Below are positions 53,163 through 62,897 of a DNA stretch of 64,000 nucleotides, one piece after another. This DNA comes from Clostridiales bacterium UBA1763 (lineage in GTDB: Bacteria > Bacillota > Clostridia > Oscillospirales > Oscillospiraceae), in the NCBI GenBank assembly GCA_002314685.1, contig DCHB01000080.1, positions 1 through 64,000 of the forward strand, in the 5' to 3' direction. The position numbers and the translations under genes were made by a program. The notes under the pieces were generated by a model. That model did no database searches, was not told where the DNA came from, and saw nothing but the letters and a program-made list of their open reading frames with translations. The first letter of the stretch is position 1. The number at the start of each line of letters is the position of its first letter.

Positions 53163-53915
53163 ATGATAAGAATAATCAATAAGCCGCATCTCCCACAAGG
53201 GCAGGTGCGGCAAGTAATAATAGGGAATAAGTACCGAAATTTGCTCGAAAACGCACTTTTTGAGCATAATATTGAGGTGTTTTGGCTTGATGATAACCCT
53301 TGCGTGGATGAAAGACTCAGAGGTCATGCGGATTTATCGGTACTGCACACAGGCTCAAATAAGCTGTATTGCTGTGAATACTTAGAGAATAGCAATATTG
53401 TCAATAATTTAACTAATTTGGGCTTCGAAGTACAGTATACAAAAAATCCGCAGAAAGATTATCCACTTGATGCAGGTCTGAACATTTGTATACTAAATGA
53501 TAAGCTGTTTTATAATTCAAAGAGCGCATACAGTATAGTAATAGAGTCGATAAAAGAAAAAGAGAAAATCCAAATTAAACAAGGCTACACAAAATGCTCG
53601 GTATGCGTTGTAAATGAAAACGCTATAATAACTTCCGATAGAATAATACACAGAAAAGCTACTGAAAATAAAATACAATCATTACTAATAGAAAAGCCAT
53701 TTGTAAAGCTCGACGGATTTGAACATGGATTTATAGGCGGAGCATCGTTTAAGCTAAATAAAAATAAAATAGCGTTCACGGGAAGAATTCTTGATAACGA
53801 AATCAGAAATAAAATAGAAAGCTATCTGCAAAAGCTGAGTATTACACCCGTATATCTGACAGAACACGAAATTTTCGATATTGGCAGTGCAGTAGTGCTT
53901 ACAGAGGATATTTAA
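53163..53915 (+). CDS. DUF6873-like GME-fold protein
   Basis: A 250-residue soluble protein (IRIINKPHLPQGQVRQVIIGNKYRNLL...). The repeated pattern resembles DUF6873, a guanidino-modifying-enzyme fold without known activity: HADLSVLHTGSNKLYC, CVVNENAIITSDRIIHRK and FIGGASFKLNKNKIAFTGR. It is more AT-rich than radA, with many ATA, AAA and AAT codons, suggesting a faster-evolving or low-expression gene. It starts 1 nt after radA and ends at a terminator. I cannot assign a function. Confidence 0.7.
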   Translation: MIRIINKPHLPQGQVRQVIIGNKYRNLLENALFEHNIEVFWLDDNPCVDERLRGHADLSVLHTGSNKLYCCEYLENSNIVNNLTNLGFEVQYTKNPQKDYPLDAGLNICILNDKLFYNSKSAYSIVIESIKEKEKIQIKQGYTKCSVCVVNENAIITSDRIIHRKATENKIQSLLIEKPFVKLDGFEHGFIGGASFKLNKNKIAFTGRILDNEIRNKIESYLQKLSITPVYLTEHEIFDIGSAVVLTEDI

Positions 53916-53950
53916 TGAAATAATCGGTTTAAGCCCGATTATTTCATTTT
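53916..53950 (+). terminator. Intrinsic terminator after the DUF6873-like gene
   Basis: A perfect 12-bp stem (53916-53927 with 53935-53946) followed by TTTT. Confidence 0.85.
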
Positions 53951-54008
53951 CAACTCCCACAAATTAAACAAAATCTTTATTTTGCTTAATTATTGGTCAA
54001 TTTGCCGA

Positions 54009-54038
54009 TAGACAGATAAAGCAGTTCCCTGTTATAAT
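54009..54038 (+). promoter_or_regulatory. SigA-type promoter for the second Xer gene
   Basis: TAGACA (54009-54014) and TATAAT (54033-54038) are spaced by 18 nt. Confidence 0.6.
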
Positions 54039-54072
54039 GAATTAAGATAAGAAATCAGATTGGAGCTTTATT

Positions 54073-55068
54073 ATGGATTACAGAAGCGAAGCACCCGAAA
54101 TAATTAAGAATTTTTTGACTTATCACGAGACTATTAAAGGTCATTCCAAGAAGACTGTCGATGAATATTATCTTGACCTCAGAAATTTTTTCAGATACCT
54201 GAAGATTGCGCGTAATATTGTCCCCCGCGATACTGAGCTTGAAGAAATCTCAATTAAAGACATTGACCTTGATTTTGTCAAGTCAGTTACTGTTTCGGAA
54301 ACTTATGAGTATCTTGCTTTCATGACTCGCGACAGAGTTAAAAATCAGCGCAGCCGTGAGGCTGAATACGGTACTATGGCATCCACCCGTGCACGCAAGG
54401 TTTCAACAATACGAAGCTTTTATAAATATCTCACACTCAAAGCCAAGCTGCTTGACACAAATCCTTTACAGGACCTCGATGTGCCCAAGATACCGCACAC
54501 CTTGCCGAGATATCTAACTTTGCCCGAGGCGCAAGCCCTCCTCTCCTCTGTTGACGGTAAAAATAAAGAGCGTGACTATTGTATTCTTTGCATATTCTTA
54601 AATTGCGGCTTGCGTATTTCCGAGATTGTCGGTCTTAATATACAAGATATTAGAGCCGACCATTTAAGAGTATTCGGCAAAGGCAGTAAGGAAAGAATTA
54701 TTTACCTTAACGATTCAACTGCTCAAGCGATAAACGATTATCTTCTAATTAGAAAAAGCATAGCCGCGATTGATAAAAATGCACTGTTTTTATCAAATCG
54801 CAGAAAACGCATGAGTCGTGAGGCAGTACACAGCATGGTTAAAACCTCACTCACCCGCGCAGGGCTTGATGCCGATAAGTATTCCTCACATAAGCTACGA
54901 CACACAGCCGCAACCTTGATGCTTCAAAACGGAGTTGATGTGAGAACATTGCAGGAGCTGCTCGGTCACGAAAACTTAAATACAACGCAGATTTACACTC
55001 ATGTTGACAACAGCGAGCTCAGAATTGCCGCTGATGCAAACCCTCTGAGTAAATTTAAGCCCGAATAA
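54073..55068 (+). CDS. Tyrosine recombinase, XerC/XerD type (second copy)
   Basis: A 331-residue Xer-type recombinase. The core-binding N-domain is longer than usual, with an insertion near residues 75-105 (MTRDRVKNQRSREAEYGTM). Catalytic motifs are NCGLRISEI (Arg), the GKGSKERIIYL region (Lys), HKLRH, and LLGHENLNTTQIYTH with the Tyr. Together with XerD at 42219 it could form the XerC/XerD pair; both are free of phage genes. WGAGC-type Shine-Dalgarno TTGGAGC precedes the ATG. Confidence 0.88.
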   Translation: MDYRSEAPEIIKNFLTYHETIKGHSKKTVDEYYLDLRNFFRYLKIARNIVPRDTELEEISIKDIDLDFVKSVTVSETYEYLAFMTRDRVKNQRSREAEYGTMASTRARKVSTIRSFYKYLTLKAKLLDTNPLQDLDVPKIPHTLPRYLTLPEAQALLSSVDGKNKERDYCILCIFLNCGLRISEIVGLNIQDIRADHLRVFGKGSKERIIYLNDSTAQAINDYLLIRKSIAAIDKNALFLSNRRKRMSREAVHSMVKTSLTRAGLDADKYSSHKLRHTAATLMLQNGVDVRTLQELLGHENLNTTQIYTHVDNSELRIAADANPLSKFKPE

Positions 55069-55099
55069 AAAATCAGAGTCTTACAGACTCTGATTTTTT
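55067..55099. terminator. Bidirectional terminator between the Xer gene and the ATPase-like gene
   Basis: A perfect 15-bp stem (55067-55081 with 55085-55099) with A- and T-runs at its ends; it serves both converging genes and overlaps the 3' end of the minus-strand gene. Confidence 0.92.
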
Positions 55100-56697
55100 G
55101 TCATTTGAACTATGTTGAGTACACCGAATATTCCTGCGGCGAAATCGAAAAGCGTAATAAACCATAAGGTTGCGCTTCCCGTCAAAGCAAGGATAATTGA
55201 TACAAGCTTTACGAGCAAAACCGCGGCAATATTTTCAGCTGAAATCCTTTTTGAGAGCTTGGACAGCCTTACCAGTGTTGAAAGTCCGTATATGCCGATG
55301 TTAGACATACACAAATCGCAAACATCGTCCATTTTGCCGACTCTTGCGTCGAGGTCTGCCTCGGTGTGATAATCGATGCTCTCAGCACTTACATACAAAA
55401 CAGCATCCTTTTCATCAACGACCTGCTTTATGTTTGAAATGGTTTCAAGCTTCTTTAATGTATCACAGCAGGGATAAAAGTCGGTAATTTTGATTGAATT
55501 TGCGGTTTTTTCGCATATTTCCGAACCGTCCTCGGATAAAAGCACGCTGTTGATACCGTAGCTTTTCAAATCCTCGACGGACTGCGCGGCGTATGGATTT
55601 ATACTCTCGTTAAATATTACGGAGCCTGCAAATTTGCCCGAAACTATAAGATATAGTACATTTCCCTTTCTAACAGAAGAATCACTTATCGAAATTCCGC
55701 GTGAATTGAGGAGATTCATAGTACCGAGCAAAACAGGCTGACCGCCGATTTTGACCTCCATACCGTAACCCGGAATATCCTTGAAATCCTGTATGTACTC
55801 GGGGAAAATCTCTCCGTCATAAGCTGCAACAATTGATGAAGCAATTCTCTGTTCGGACCTGTATGCTACATAAGCAATAGCTTTAAGGAAGTTTTCATTA
55901 TCCATTACGGGAGAAATGATGGATGCAATTTTCGGAGCACCTGCAGTTATTACATCAAATTTATCGAACACCACTTCCCTGATGCCTGATGCCTTTTCCA
56001 ATACCTCGGGACTGTCAAAATACACACCTGCCGAGGCTGAATAGCCGATTGCGGAAGCGGTGCAAAGCGATAATGACGCAAGTGCAGACGCAGGTGCAAC
56101 AGCGGCTAAGAGCATTGCTCCCCTTCTGATTGACATTACAAAGGTCATATCGGAAAGTATCGGCAATAAAACTGCATATAAAACAGCAGCTATCAACGCC
56201 GCCTTAGATGCAAGGTCAAAAATCGGCCGAAGCTTGGTCTTGTAAGGGTTTTCAACCGTATCATATCGGTTCAGCAGACTCTTAATGCTGGAAACTTCCT
56301 CTGCATCACTTTTCGGCAGGTTATCTGAAATGTTCTTTTTGGTAAGTCTGAGAGCAAAATCAAGGAACAGATTACACAGCTCAAAGATTACGGCAAAAAC
56401 AACAGACTCAACATAACAGCCCGCGGCAAAGCTTGCAATCGCCGCAACGAGAATCAAACAGTAAGGACTGAAATAATCCTTTTTGACTATTGCCTTGTAT
56501 GAGGACAGCATAATATTAAATCCGCCCACAACAAAGGCAACTATCAAAATAAGTGCTGAAATAAGCGCGGTTGTACTGATTTTGTATGCCAGAATAAGCA
56601 GGATAACGGATATTGCGAGCCGAATAAGCGTGTAGATATTCAGCAGTACAGCCGTTGATGCCTTACTGCTTTTAGAGGCTTTGCTTTTATGGTTCAC
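55081..56697 (-). CDS. Catalytically inactive P1B-type ATPase-like membrane protein
   Basis: A 538-residue intact protein with the layout of a heavy-metal P-type ATPase without a metal-binding head: two early helix pairs (20-110), a helix pair (165-215), a P/N-domain region and a final helix pair (490-530). The catalytic motifs are altered: the CPC position is APAS (201-204), DKTGT is DKFDV (245-249), SEHP is SEQR (281-284), the TGDN position reads LSEDGSE and GDGxND reads VDEKDAV. It cannot pump by the normal cycle. AAGGTGAG precedes the GTG start. It lies 38 nt after fba and may be co-transcribed. Confidence 0.8.
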   Translation of the reverse strand: MNHKSKASKSSKASTAVLLNIYTLIRLAISVILLILAYKISTTALISALILIVAFVVGGFNIMLSSYKAIVKKDYFSPYCLILVAAIASFAAGCYVESVVFAVIFELCNLFLDFALRLTKKNISDNLPKSDAEEVSSIKSLLNRYDTVENPYKTKLRPIFDLASKAALIAAVLYAVLLPILSDMTFVMSIRRGAMLLAAVAPASALASLSLCTASAIGYSASAGVYFDSPEVLEKASGIREVVFDKFDVITAGAPKIASIISPVMDNENFLKAIAYVAYRSEQRIASSIVAAYDGEIFPEYIQDFKDIPGYGMEVKIGGQPVLLGTMNLLNSRGISISDSSVRKGNVLYLIVSGKFAGSVIFNESINPYAAQSVEDLKSYGINSVLLSEDGSEICEKTANSIKITDFYPCCDTLKKLETISNIKQVVDEKDAVLYVSAESIDYHTEADLDARVGKMDDVCDLCMSNIGIYGLSTLVRLSKLSKRISAENIAAVLLVKLVSIILALTGSATLWFITLFDFAAGIFGVLNIVQMTKNQSL

Positions 56698-56735
56698 AAG
56701 CTCACCTTCCCTGTTAAGTGAATAAACTAAATAGA

Positions 56736-57671
56736 TTATGCCTTTCCGTCACAGCCGAGGACATCAACGAGCTTATGAGCGACCATGGACTTAATAGCGG
56801 CTCTTGCGGGCTTGAGATACTGTCTCGGGTCGAAGTGCTCGGGATGCTCATTGAAGTACTGACGGATAGTAGCGGTCATTGCAAGACGCAGGTCGGAGTC
56901 GATATTGATTTTGCAGACTGCCATAGATGCCGCCTTGCGAAGCTGATCCTCGGGAACGCCGATAGCACCGGGCATATTGCCGCCGTTTTCGTTGATAAGC
57001 TTAACAAATTCCTGAGGAACGGAGGATGAGCCGTGAAGAACTATCGGGAAGCCGGGCAGACGCTTTTCAACATCCTCGAGAATATCAAAACGGAGCTTGG
57101 GGTCGGTGCCGGGCTTGAACTTGTATGCACCGTGTGATGTACCGATAGCTATTGCGAGGGAGTCACAGCCGGTCTTTTCAACAAATTCCTGAACGTCCTC
57201 GGGACGGGTGTAGGAGGAATCCTCTGCACTTACATTGACCTCGTCCTCTATACCTGCGAGTGTACCGAGCTCTGCTTCGACAACAACACCGTGGTCATGA
57301 GCATATTCAACAACCTTGCGGGTAATCTCAATATTTTCCTCAAAGGGCTTTGAGGATGCGTCTATCATAACGGATGTAAAACCGCCGTCTATGCATGATT
57401 TGCAGATATCGAAGCTGTCGCCGTGGTCGAGATGAAGTGCAATGGGAAGACCTGTCTCTGCAACTGCGGCTTCAACAAGCTTCATAAGGTAGGTGTGGTT
57501 TGCGTAGCTGCGAGCACCCTTTGAAACCTGAAGAATCAGCGGAGCGTTAAGCTCTGCGGCGGCCTCGGTGATACCCTGCACGATTTCCATGTTGTTAACA
57601 TTGAATGCGCCGATAGCATATCCGCCCTTATAGGCCTTTTCAAACATTTCCTTTGTAGTAACGAGTGGCAT
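56736..57671 (-). CDS. fba: Class II fructose-bisphosphate aldolase
   Basis: A 311-residue zinc aldolase that interconverts fructose 1,6-bisphosphate with DHAP and GAP. GAFNVNNME, the zinc motif ALHLDHGDSFD, the Glu in EAELG, and AIGTSHGAYKF are visible. GGAGG precedes the ATG. It is divergent from pfk and the two promoters overlap; both act in consecutive glycolytic steps. Confidence 0.95.
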   Translation of the reverse strand: MPLVTTKEMFEKAYKGGYAIGAFNVNNMEIVQGITEAAAELNAPLILQVSKGARSYANHTYLMKLVEAAVAETGLPIALHLDHGDSFDICKSCIDGGFTSVMIDASSKPFEENIEITRKVVEYAHDHGVVVEAELGTLAGIEDEVNVSAEDSSYTRPEDVQEFVEKTGCDSLAIAIGTSHGAYKFKPGTDPKLRFDILEDVEKRLPGFPIVLHGSSSVPQEFVKLINENGGNMPGAIGVPEDQLRKAASMAVCKINIDSDLRLAMTATIRQYFNEHPEHFDPRQYLKPARAAIKSMVAHKLVDVLGCDGKA

Positions 57672-57731
57672 AATTATATTACCTCCGAATATAAAAAATA
57701 AAAAACTTAAAAAAATATGATTTACATATTT

Positions 57732-57760
57732 ATTATAAACCTAATTTGTGATATAATCAA
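57732..57760 (-). promoter_or_regulatory. SigA-type promoter for fba
   Basis: On the minus strand, TTGATT (57760-57755) and TATAAT (57737-57732) are spaced by 17 nt. Confidence 0.7.
57749..57757 (+). promoter_or_regulatory. Extended -10 promoter for pfk
   Basis: TG-A-TATAAT (57749-57757) is a perfect extended -10; a weak -35 TTTATT (57729-57734) lies 17 nt upstream. It overlaps the -35 of the fba promoter. Confidence 0.6.
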
Positions 57761-57788
57761 CAATCATATAAAGATGGAGGATATTTTT

Positions 57789-59072
57789 TTGGAGAACATT
57801 ATTGATAAGCCCCTTGTAGGTGCGTGTATTTTCGGTCAGTCGGGCGGACCTACCGCAGTTATTAACGCCAGCGCATACGGCGTAATCAAAACAGCTCTTG
57901 AGTCGGATGTTATTACCGATGTTTACGGTGCGGCACACGGTATTGTCGGTGTGCTTAACGATGAGCTGTACGATATGAGTGAGGAAGAGGATTACGAGCT
58001 CAAGCTGTTACTCAACACCCCGTCATCCGAGCTCGGCTCCTGCAGATACAAAATCGCAGACCCAGATGTTGATGATACAGATTATAAAAAAATCCTTGAG
58101 ATTTTCAAAAAGTACGATGTACGCTATTTCTTCTATAACGGCGGCAACGACTCCATGGATACCTGCAATAAAATCAGCCGTTATATGGAAAAGGTCGGCT
58201 ATGAATGCCGCATAATGGGCGTACCCAAGACTATTGACAACGATCTTTTCGGCACAGACCACTGCCCCGGCTTCGGCAGTGCGGCAAAGTATATCGCAAC
58301 CTCCTGCATGGAGGTTGACAAGGATACCGATGTTTACGATACTCAGATGGTCACAGTAGTTGAAATTATGGGCAGACACGCAGGCTGGCTTACCGCAAGT
58401 GCTGCACTCGCCACCGAATACGGTCACGGCTGCGGACCTGACCTCATCTATCTCCCTGAGAGAGATTTTGACCTTGATCGTTTCGCTGAGGATGTTAGCA
58501 AAATCCTTAAGCAGAAGAACAATGTGCTTATTGCAGTTTCCGAAGGACTTCATTATGCTGACGGCACCTTCGTTTCCGAGGCAAAAACCTCAGGTACTGA
58601 CGGCTTCGGTCATGCACAGCTCGGCGGTCTTGCAGCAAGACTCGCAAGCTATTTGAAGGAAACTCTAAATGTTAAGAAAACACGCGGTGTTGAGCTGAGC
58701 CTGCTCCAGCGCTGTGCTTCGCATATTGCATCTGCTGTTGATGTTCAGGAGGCGTTTAATGTCGGCAAGGCGGCAGTTGAAGCCGCGGTTGCAGGCGAAA
58801 CGGGCAAAATGGTTGCTCTTGAGCGCGATGATGATAACGGTACATACTCCTGCCATACCACTCTGCTCTCTCTCAGCAGTGTTGCCAACTACGAGAAGAA
58901 GGTTCCGCTTGAATGGATAACCGAGGACGGCAATTATGTTACATCCGAGTTTATTAACTATGTTCTTCCCCTCATTCAGGGCGAGCCGAAGCTTCCCAAG
59001 GAGAATTCACTCCCCCGCTTCGCAAGACTTAAAAAGGTCAAGGCAAAGCCCAAAGAAAAGGTTTGTATATAA
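57789..59072 (+). CDS. 6-phosphofructokinase, PPi-dependent type
   Basis: A 427-residue group II phosphofructokinase. The nucleotide or PPi site is GQSGGPTAVINAS, with YNGGNDSMDTCNKISRYM and GVPKTIDNDLFGTDHCPGFGSA. The Asp after GGND and the PKTIDND Lys are the features associated with PPi as phosphoryl donor. Start TTG 57789 is 8 nt after GGAGG; the longer ATG frame overlaps the promoter. It provides the substrate for the divergent aldolase. Confidence 0.88.
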   Translation: MENIIDKPLVGACIFGQSGGPTAVINASAYGVIKTALESDVITDVYGAAHGIVGVLNDELYDMSEEEDYELKLLLNTPSSELGSCRYKIADPDVDDTDYKKILEIFKKYDVRYFFYNGGNDSMDTCNKISRYMEKVGYECRIMGVPKTIDNDLFGTDHCPGFGSAAKYIATSCMEVDKDTDVYDTQMVTVVEIMGRHAGWLTASAALATEYGHGCGPDLIYLPERDFDLDRFAEDVSKILKQKNNVLIAVSEGLHYADGTFVSEAKTSGTDGFGHAQLGGLAARLASYLKETLNVKKTRGVELSLLQRCASHIASAVDVQEAFNVGKAAVEAAVAGETGKMVALERDDDNGTYSCHTTLLSLSSVANYEKKVPLEWITEDGNYVTSEFINYVLPLIQGEPKLPKENSLPRFARLKKVKAKPKEKVCI

Positions 59073-59078
59073 AAGCTT

Positions 59079-59114
59079 TCTCCCCTTAGCTTTATGCTAA
59101 GGGGAGATTTTTTA
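59079..59114 (+). terminator. Intrinsic terminator after pfk
   Basis: A perfect 12-bp stem (59079-59090 with 59096-59107) and a T-run; it touches the stop codon of minus-strand cotJC. Confidence 0.93.
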
Positions 59115-59705
59115 ATCAAACGATGGGTTTACGGCATAGAAATTTTTGCTGTCTAACTTTTCAAGAGTGTTTCTGAGTCCTTCTCCGAAGCGCTGATAAT
59201 GCACCACTTCCCTCTCTCTGAGGAATTTGATTACATTATTTACATCGGGGTCATCGGATAAACGCAGAATATTGTCGTAGGTTGAACGAGCCTTTTGCTC
59301 TGCCGCCATATTTTCGTGTAAATCGGTAATGACGTCGCCCTTAACCTGCATTGTAGCCGCAGTCCACGGAGTGCCCGAAGCAAATTGCGGGAATACTCCC
59401 GCTGTATGGTCAACGAAATATGCCTCGTAGCCTGCTTTTTTTATCTCCTCGGGTGTCATATTACGTGTCAGCTGATACACGATAGTACCGACCATTTCGA
59501 GATGTCCCAATTCCTCGGTGCCTATATCGGTCAACAGTCCCTTCAACTCGGGATACGGCATGGTATAACGCTGACTGAGATATCTTAAGGATGCACCCAA
59601 TTCACCGTCGGGACCGCCGTACTGACTTATAATAAACTTTGCGAGAGCGGGATTCGGGTTTTTGATTTTAACGGGATATTGAAGCTTTTTTTCATATACA
59701 AACAT
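59112..59705 (-). CDS. cotJC: Spore coat protein CotJC (manganese-catalase fold)
   Basis: A 197-residue ferritin-like protein matching CotJC: YEKKLQYPVKIKNPNPALAKFIISQYGGPDGELGA, the metal ligands in TEELGHLEMV, and EREVVHYQRFGE near the C-terminus. CotJC is a Mn-catalase-like component of the spore coat. It follows the cotJA-cotJB fusion with a 2-nt gap, as in the classic cotJABC operon. Confidence 0.95.
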   Translation of the reverse strand: MFVYEKKLQYPVKIKNPNPALAKFIISQYGGPDGELGASLRYLSQRYTMPYPELKGLLTDIGTEELGHLEMVGTIVYQLTRNMTPEEIKKAGYEAYFVDHTAGVFPQFASGTPWTAATMQVKGDVITDLHENMAAEQKARSTYDNILRLSDDPDVNNVIKFLREREVVHYQRFGEGLRNTLEKLDSKNFYAVNPSFD

Positions 59706-59707
59706 AT

Positions 59708-60145
59708 TCAGCCCTCCGATTTTGCGTCATAATCCCATGGCCAAGGATTTTTAAGCCATGTAAAGCTATTTGATTTCAATAAATCGGCTTTATTCAAAGG
59801 ACCGTAGAGCTTGACATATTTCTCATTTGCGGTTTGAGCAAGCTGTAATATGCTTTTAAGCATATCAAAAGCCTCACTGTCATCTGAATGGGTATCAAGA
59901 TACAGTACAAGCTCGTGAGCAACAAAATCGAGTGCCATTAGCTCGCCTAAGGGTGTTCCCGTGAGGTCTCCCGTGTTTATCATATTCATAAAAGGCAAAT
60001 CAAGGCCGGGGAAAAGTGTGCCCTTAGACAGTGCCTGCGAGCTGTTGTAGTAGGGCTTTACTGAGTCCTGCATTGGAACATACGCCATTGCAAGCGGAGC
60101 ACATTCGGGCAATTTGCCGTTTTTATAATCGCAATTATTATCCAA
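59708..60145 (-). CDS. Fused spore coat proteins CotJA and CotJB
   Basis: A 145-residue protein in which residues about 14-53 look like CotJA (LAMAYVPMQ and ALSKGTLFPGLDLPF) and residues about 65-140 like CotJB (ALDFVAHELVLYLDTHSDDSEAF, YVKLYGPL and WLKNPWPWDYD). In Bacillus these are separate genes of about 80-90 residues each. Start is TTG with AAGGAGG 8 nt upstream. A mother-cell-type promoter lies just upstream. Confidence 0.85.
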   Translation of the reverse strand: MDNNCDYKNGKLPECAPLAMAYVPMQDSVKPYYNSSQALSKGTLFPGLDLPFMNMINTGDLTGTPLGELMALDFVAHELVLYLDTHSDDSEAFDMLKSILQLAQTANEKYVKLYGPLNKADLLKSNSFTWLKNPWPWDYDAKSEG

Positions 60146-60168
60146 TTAAGCATCCTCCTTTACGCTTC

Positions 60169-60194
60169 ATTATATGAAAAATGCGCAAAAGAGT
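60169..60194 (-). promoter_or_regulatory. Candidate mother-cell (SigE/SigK) promoter of the cotJ unit
   Basis: On the minus strand CATATAAT (60176-60169) matches the SigE/SigK -10, and AC (60194-60193) lies 16 nt upstream, as in SigK promoters. The -35 lies at the tail of the ligA terminator. Confidence 0.5.
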
Positions 60195-60222
60195 GCCCCC
60201 TCTGCTTTTTTGCAGAAGGGGC
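60195..60222 (-). terminator. Intrinsic terminator after ligA
   Basis: An 11-bp stem with one mismatch (60195-60205 with 60212-60222), reading into ACTCTTTT on the minus strand. Confidence 0.7.
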
Positions 60223-60227
60223 AAAGC

Positions 60228-62207
<1,980 letters not shown>

Positions 62208-62867
62208 TCAGTTCTCCATACTTAAATATGTTTGCGGTACATTCCCGACGATTACAGTATCTGCTACAATTACTTCTGTAATAGTTGTAGCGGATTCAGT
62301 TCCCCATGGGACAAGCACGTCAACATCTATTGTTACCTCAAGCACAAGCTGATATTTAGCTTGATTTATCCCGCAGGAGGAAATGTTGTTTTCAAAATCA
62401 ACTCTCGACGATGTCAGCATAATAATATCTATAGGGACATCAGGACCTTTTCCCATAAGAAGATTTAAGCCGCTAAGATTACCGAGAGGTACGCTAACCT
62501 TGAGTGTTCTGTTATCCGTAGATGAAATTACGGAGTTTAGTATTTCAGCCGACAGCGTGTTTATATGCGCCATATTACCTGAAATTGCAGAAATATCGCC
62601 GTTTTCATTCTTTTCAAAGCTGACGAAGTAATCAAGGTCGTATTCCCCGTTGCCTATAACGCTGTTAATTGAATCATTAACGGTTTTTGTTACTGAGTCA
62701 ACGGCATCGGAAACGGCAATTTTTGTCGATAATTCCTTTAGGAATAAGCTTATTGATACAACAATACAAATGATGCTTATAGCTACAGTCACATAGATAA
62801 AGCGCTTTTTCCTTGCATTATCAGTGCTTTTTACATTCCTTCGTCGTCTTGTGCGATAATAATACAT
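62208..62867 (-). CDS. yunB: Sporulation protein YunB
   Basis: A 219-residue protein with a basic N-terminus (RTRRRRNVK), one transmembrane helix (FIYVTVAISIICIVVSISLFL) and the YunB domain: VSVPLGNLSGLNLLMGKGPDVPIDI, GINQAKYQLVLEV and VADTVIVGNVPQTYL. In B. subtilis yunB is a SigE gene needed for full sporulation; its molecular role is unknown. It lies 30 nt after the PLP enzyme gene. Confidence 0.92.
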   Translation of the reverse strand: MYYYRTRRRRNVKSTDNARKKRFIYVTVAISIICIVVSISLFLKELSTKIAVSDAVDSVTKTVNDSINSVIGNGEYDLDYFVSFEKNENGDISAISGNMAHINTLSAEILNSVISSTDNRTLKVSVPLGNLSGLNLLMGKGPDVPIDIIMLTSSRVDFENNISSCGINQAKYQLVLEVTIDVDVLVPWGTESATTITEVIVADTVIVGNVPQTYLSMEN

Positions 62868-62897
62868 AAGCTCACCCTATGTATTATATGAGAAAAA

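Noticed and set aside
55081..56697. Calling the ATPase-like gene a pseudogene
   Set aside because: The frame is intact over 538 codons with a proper RBS; changes are substitutions at motifs, not disruptions.
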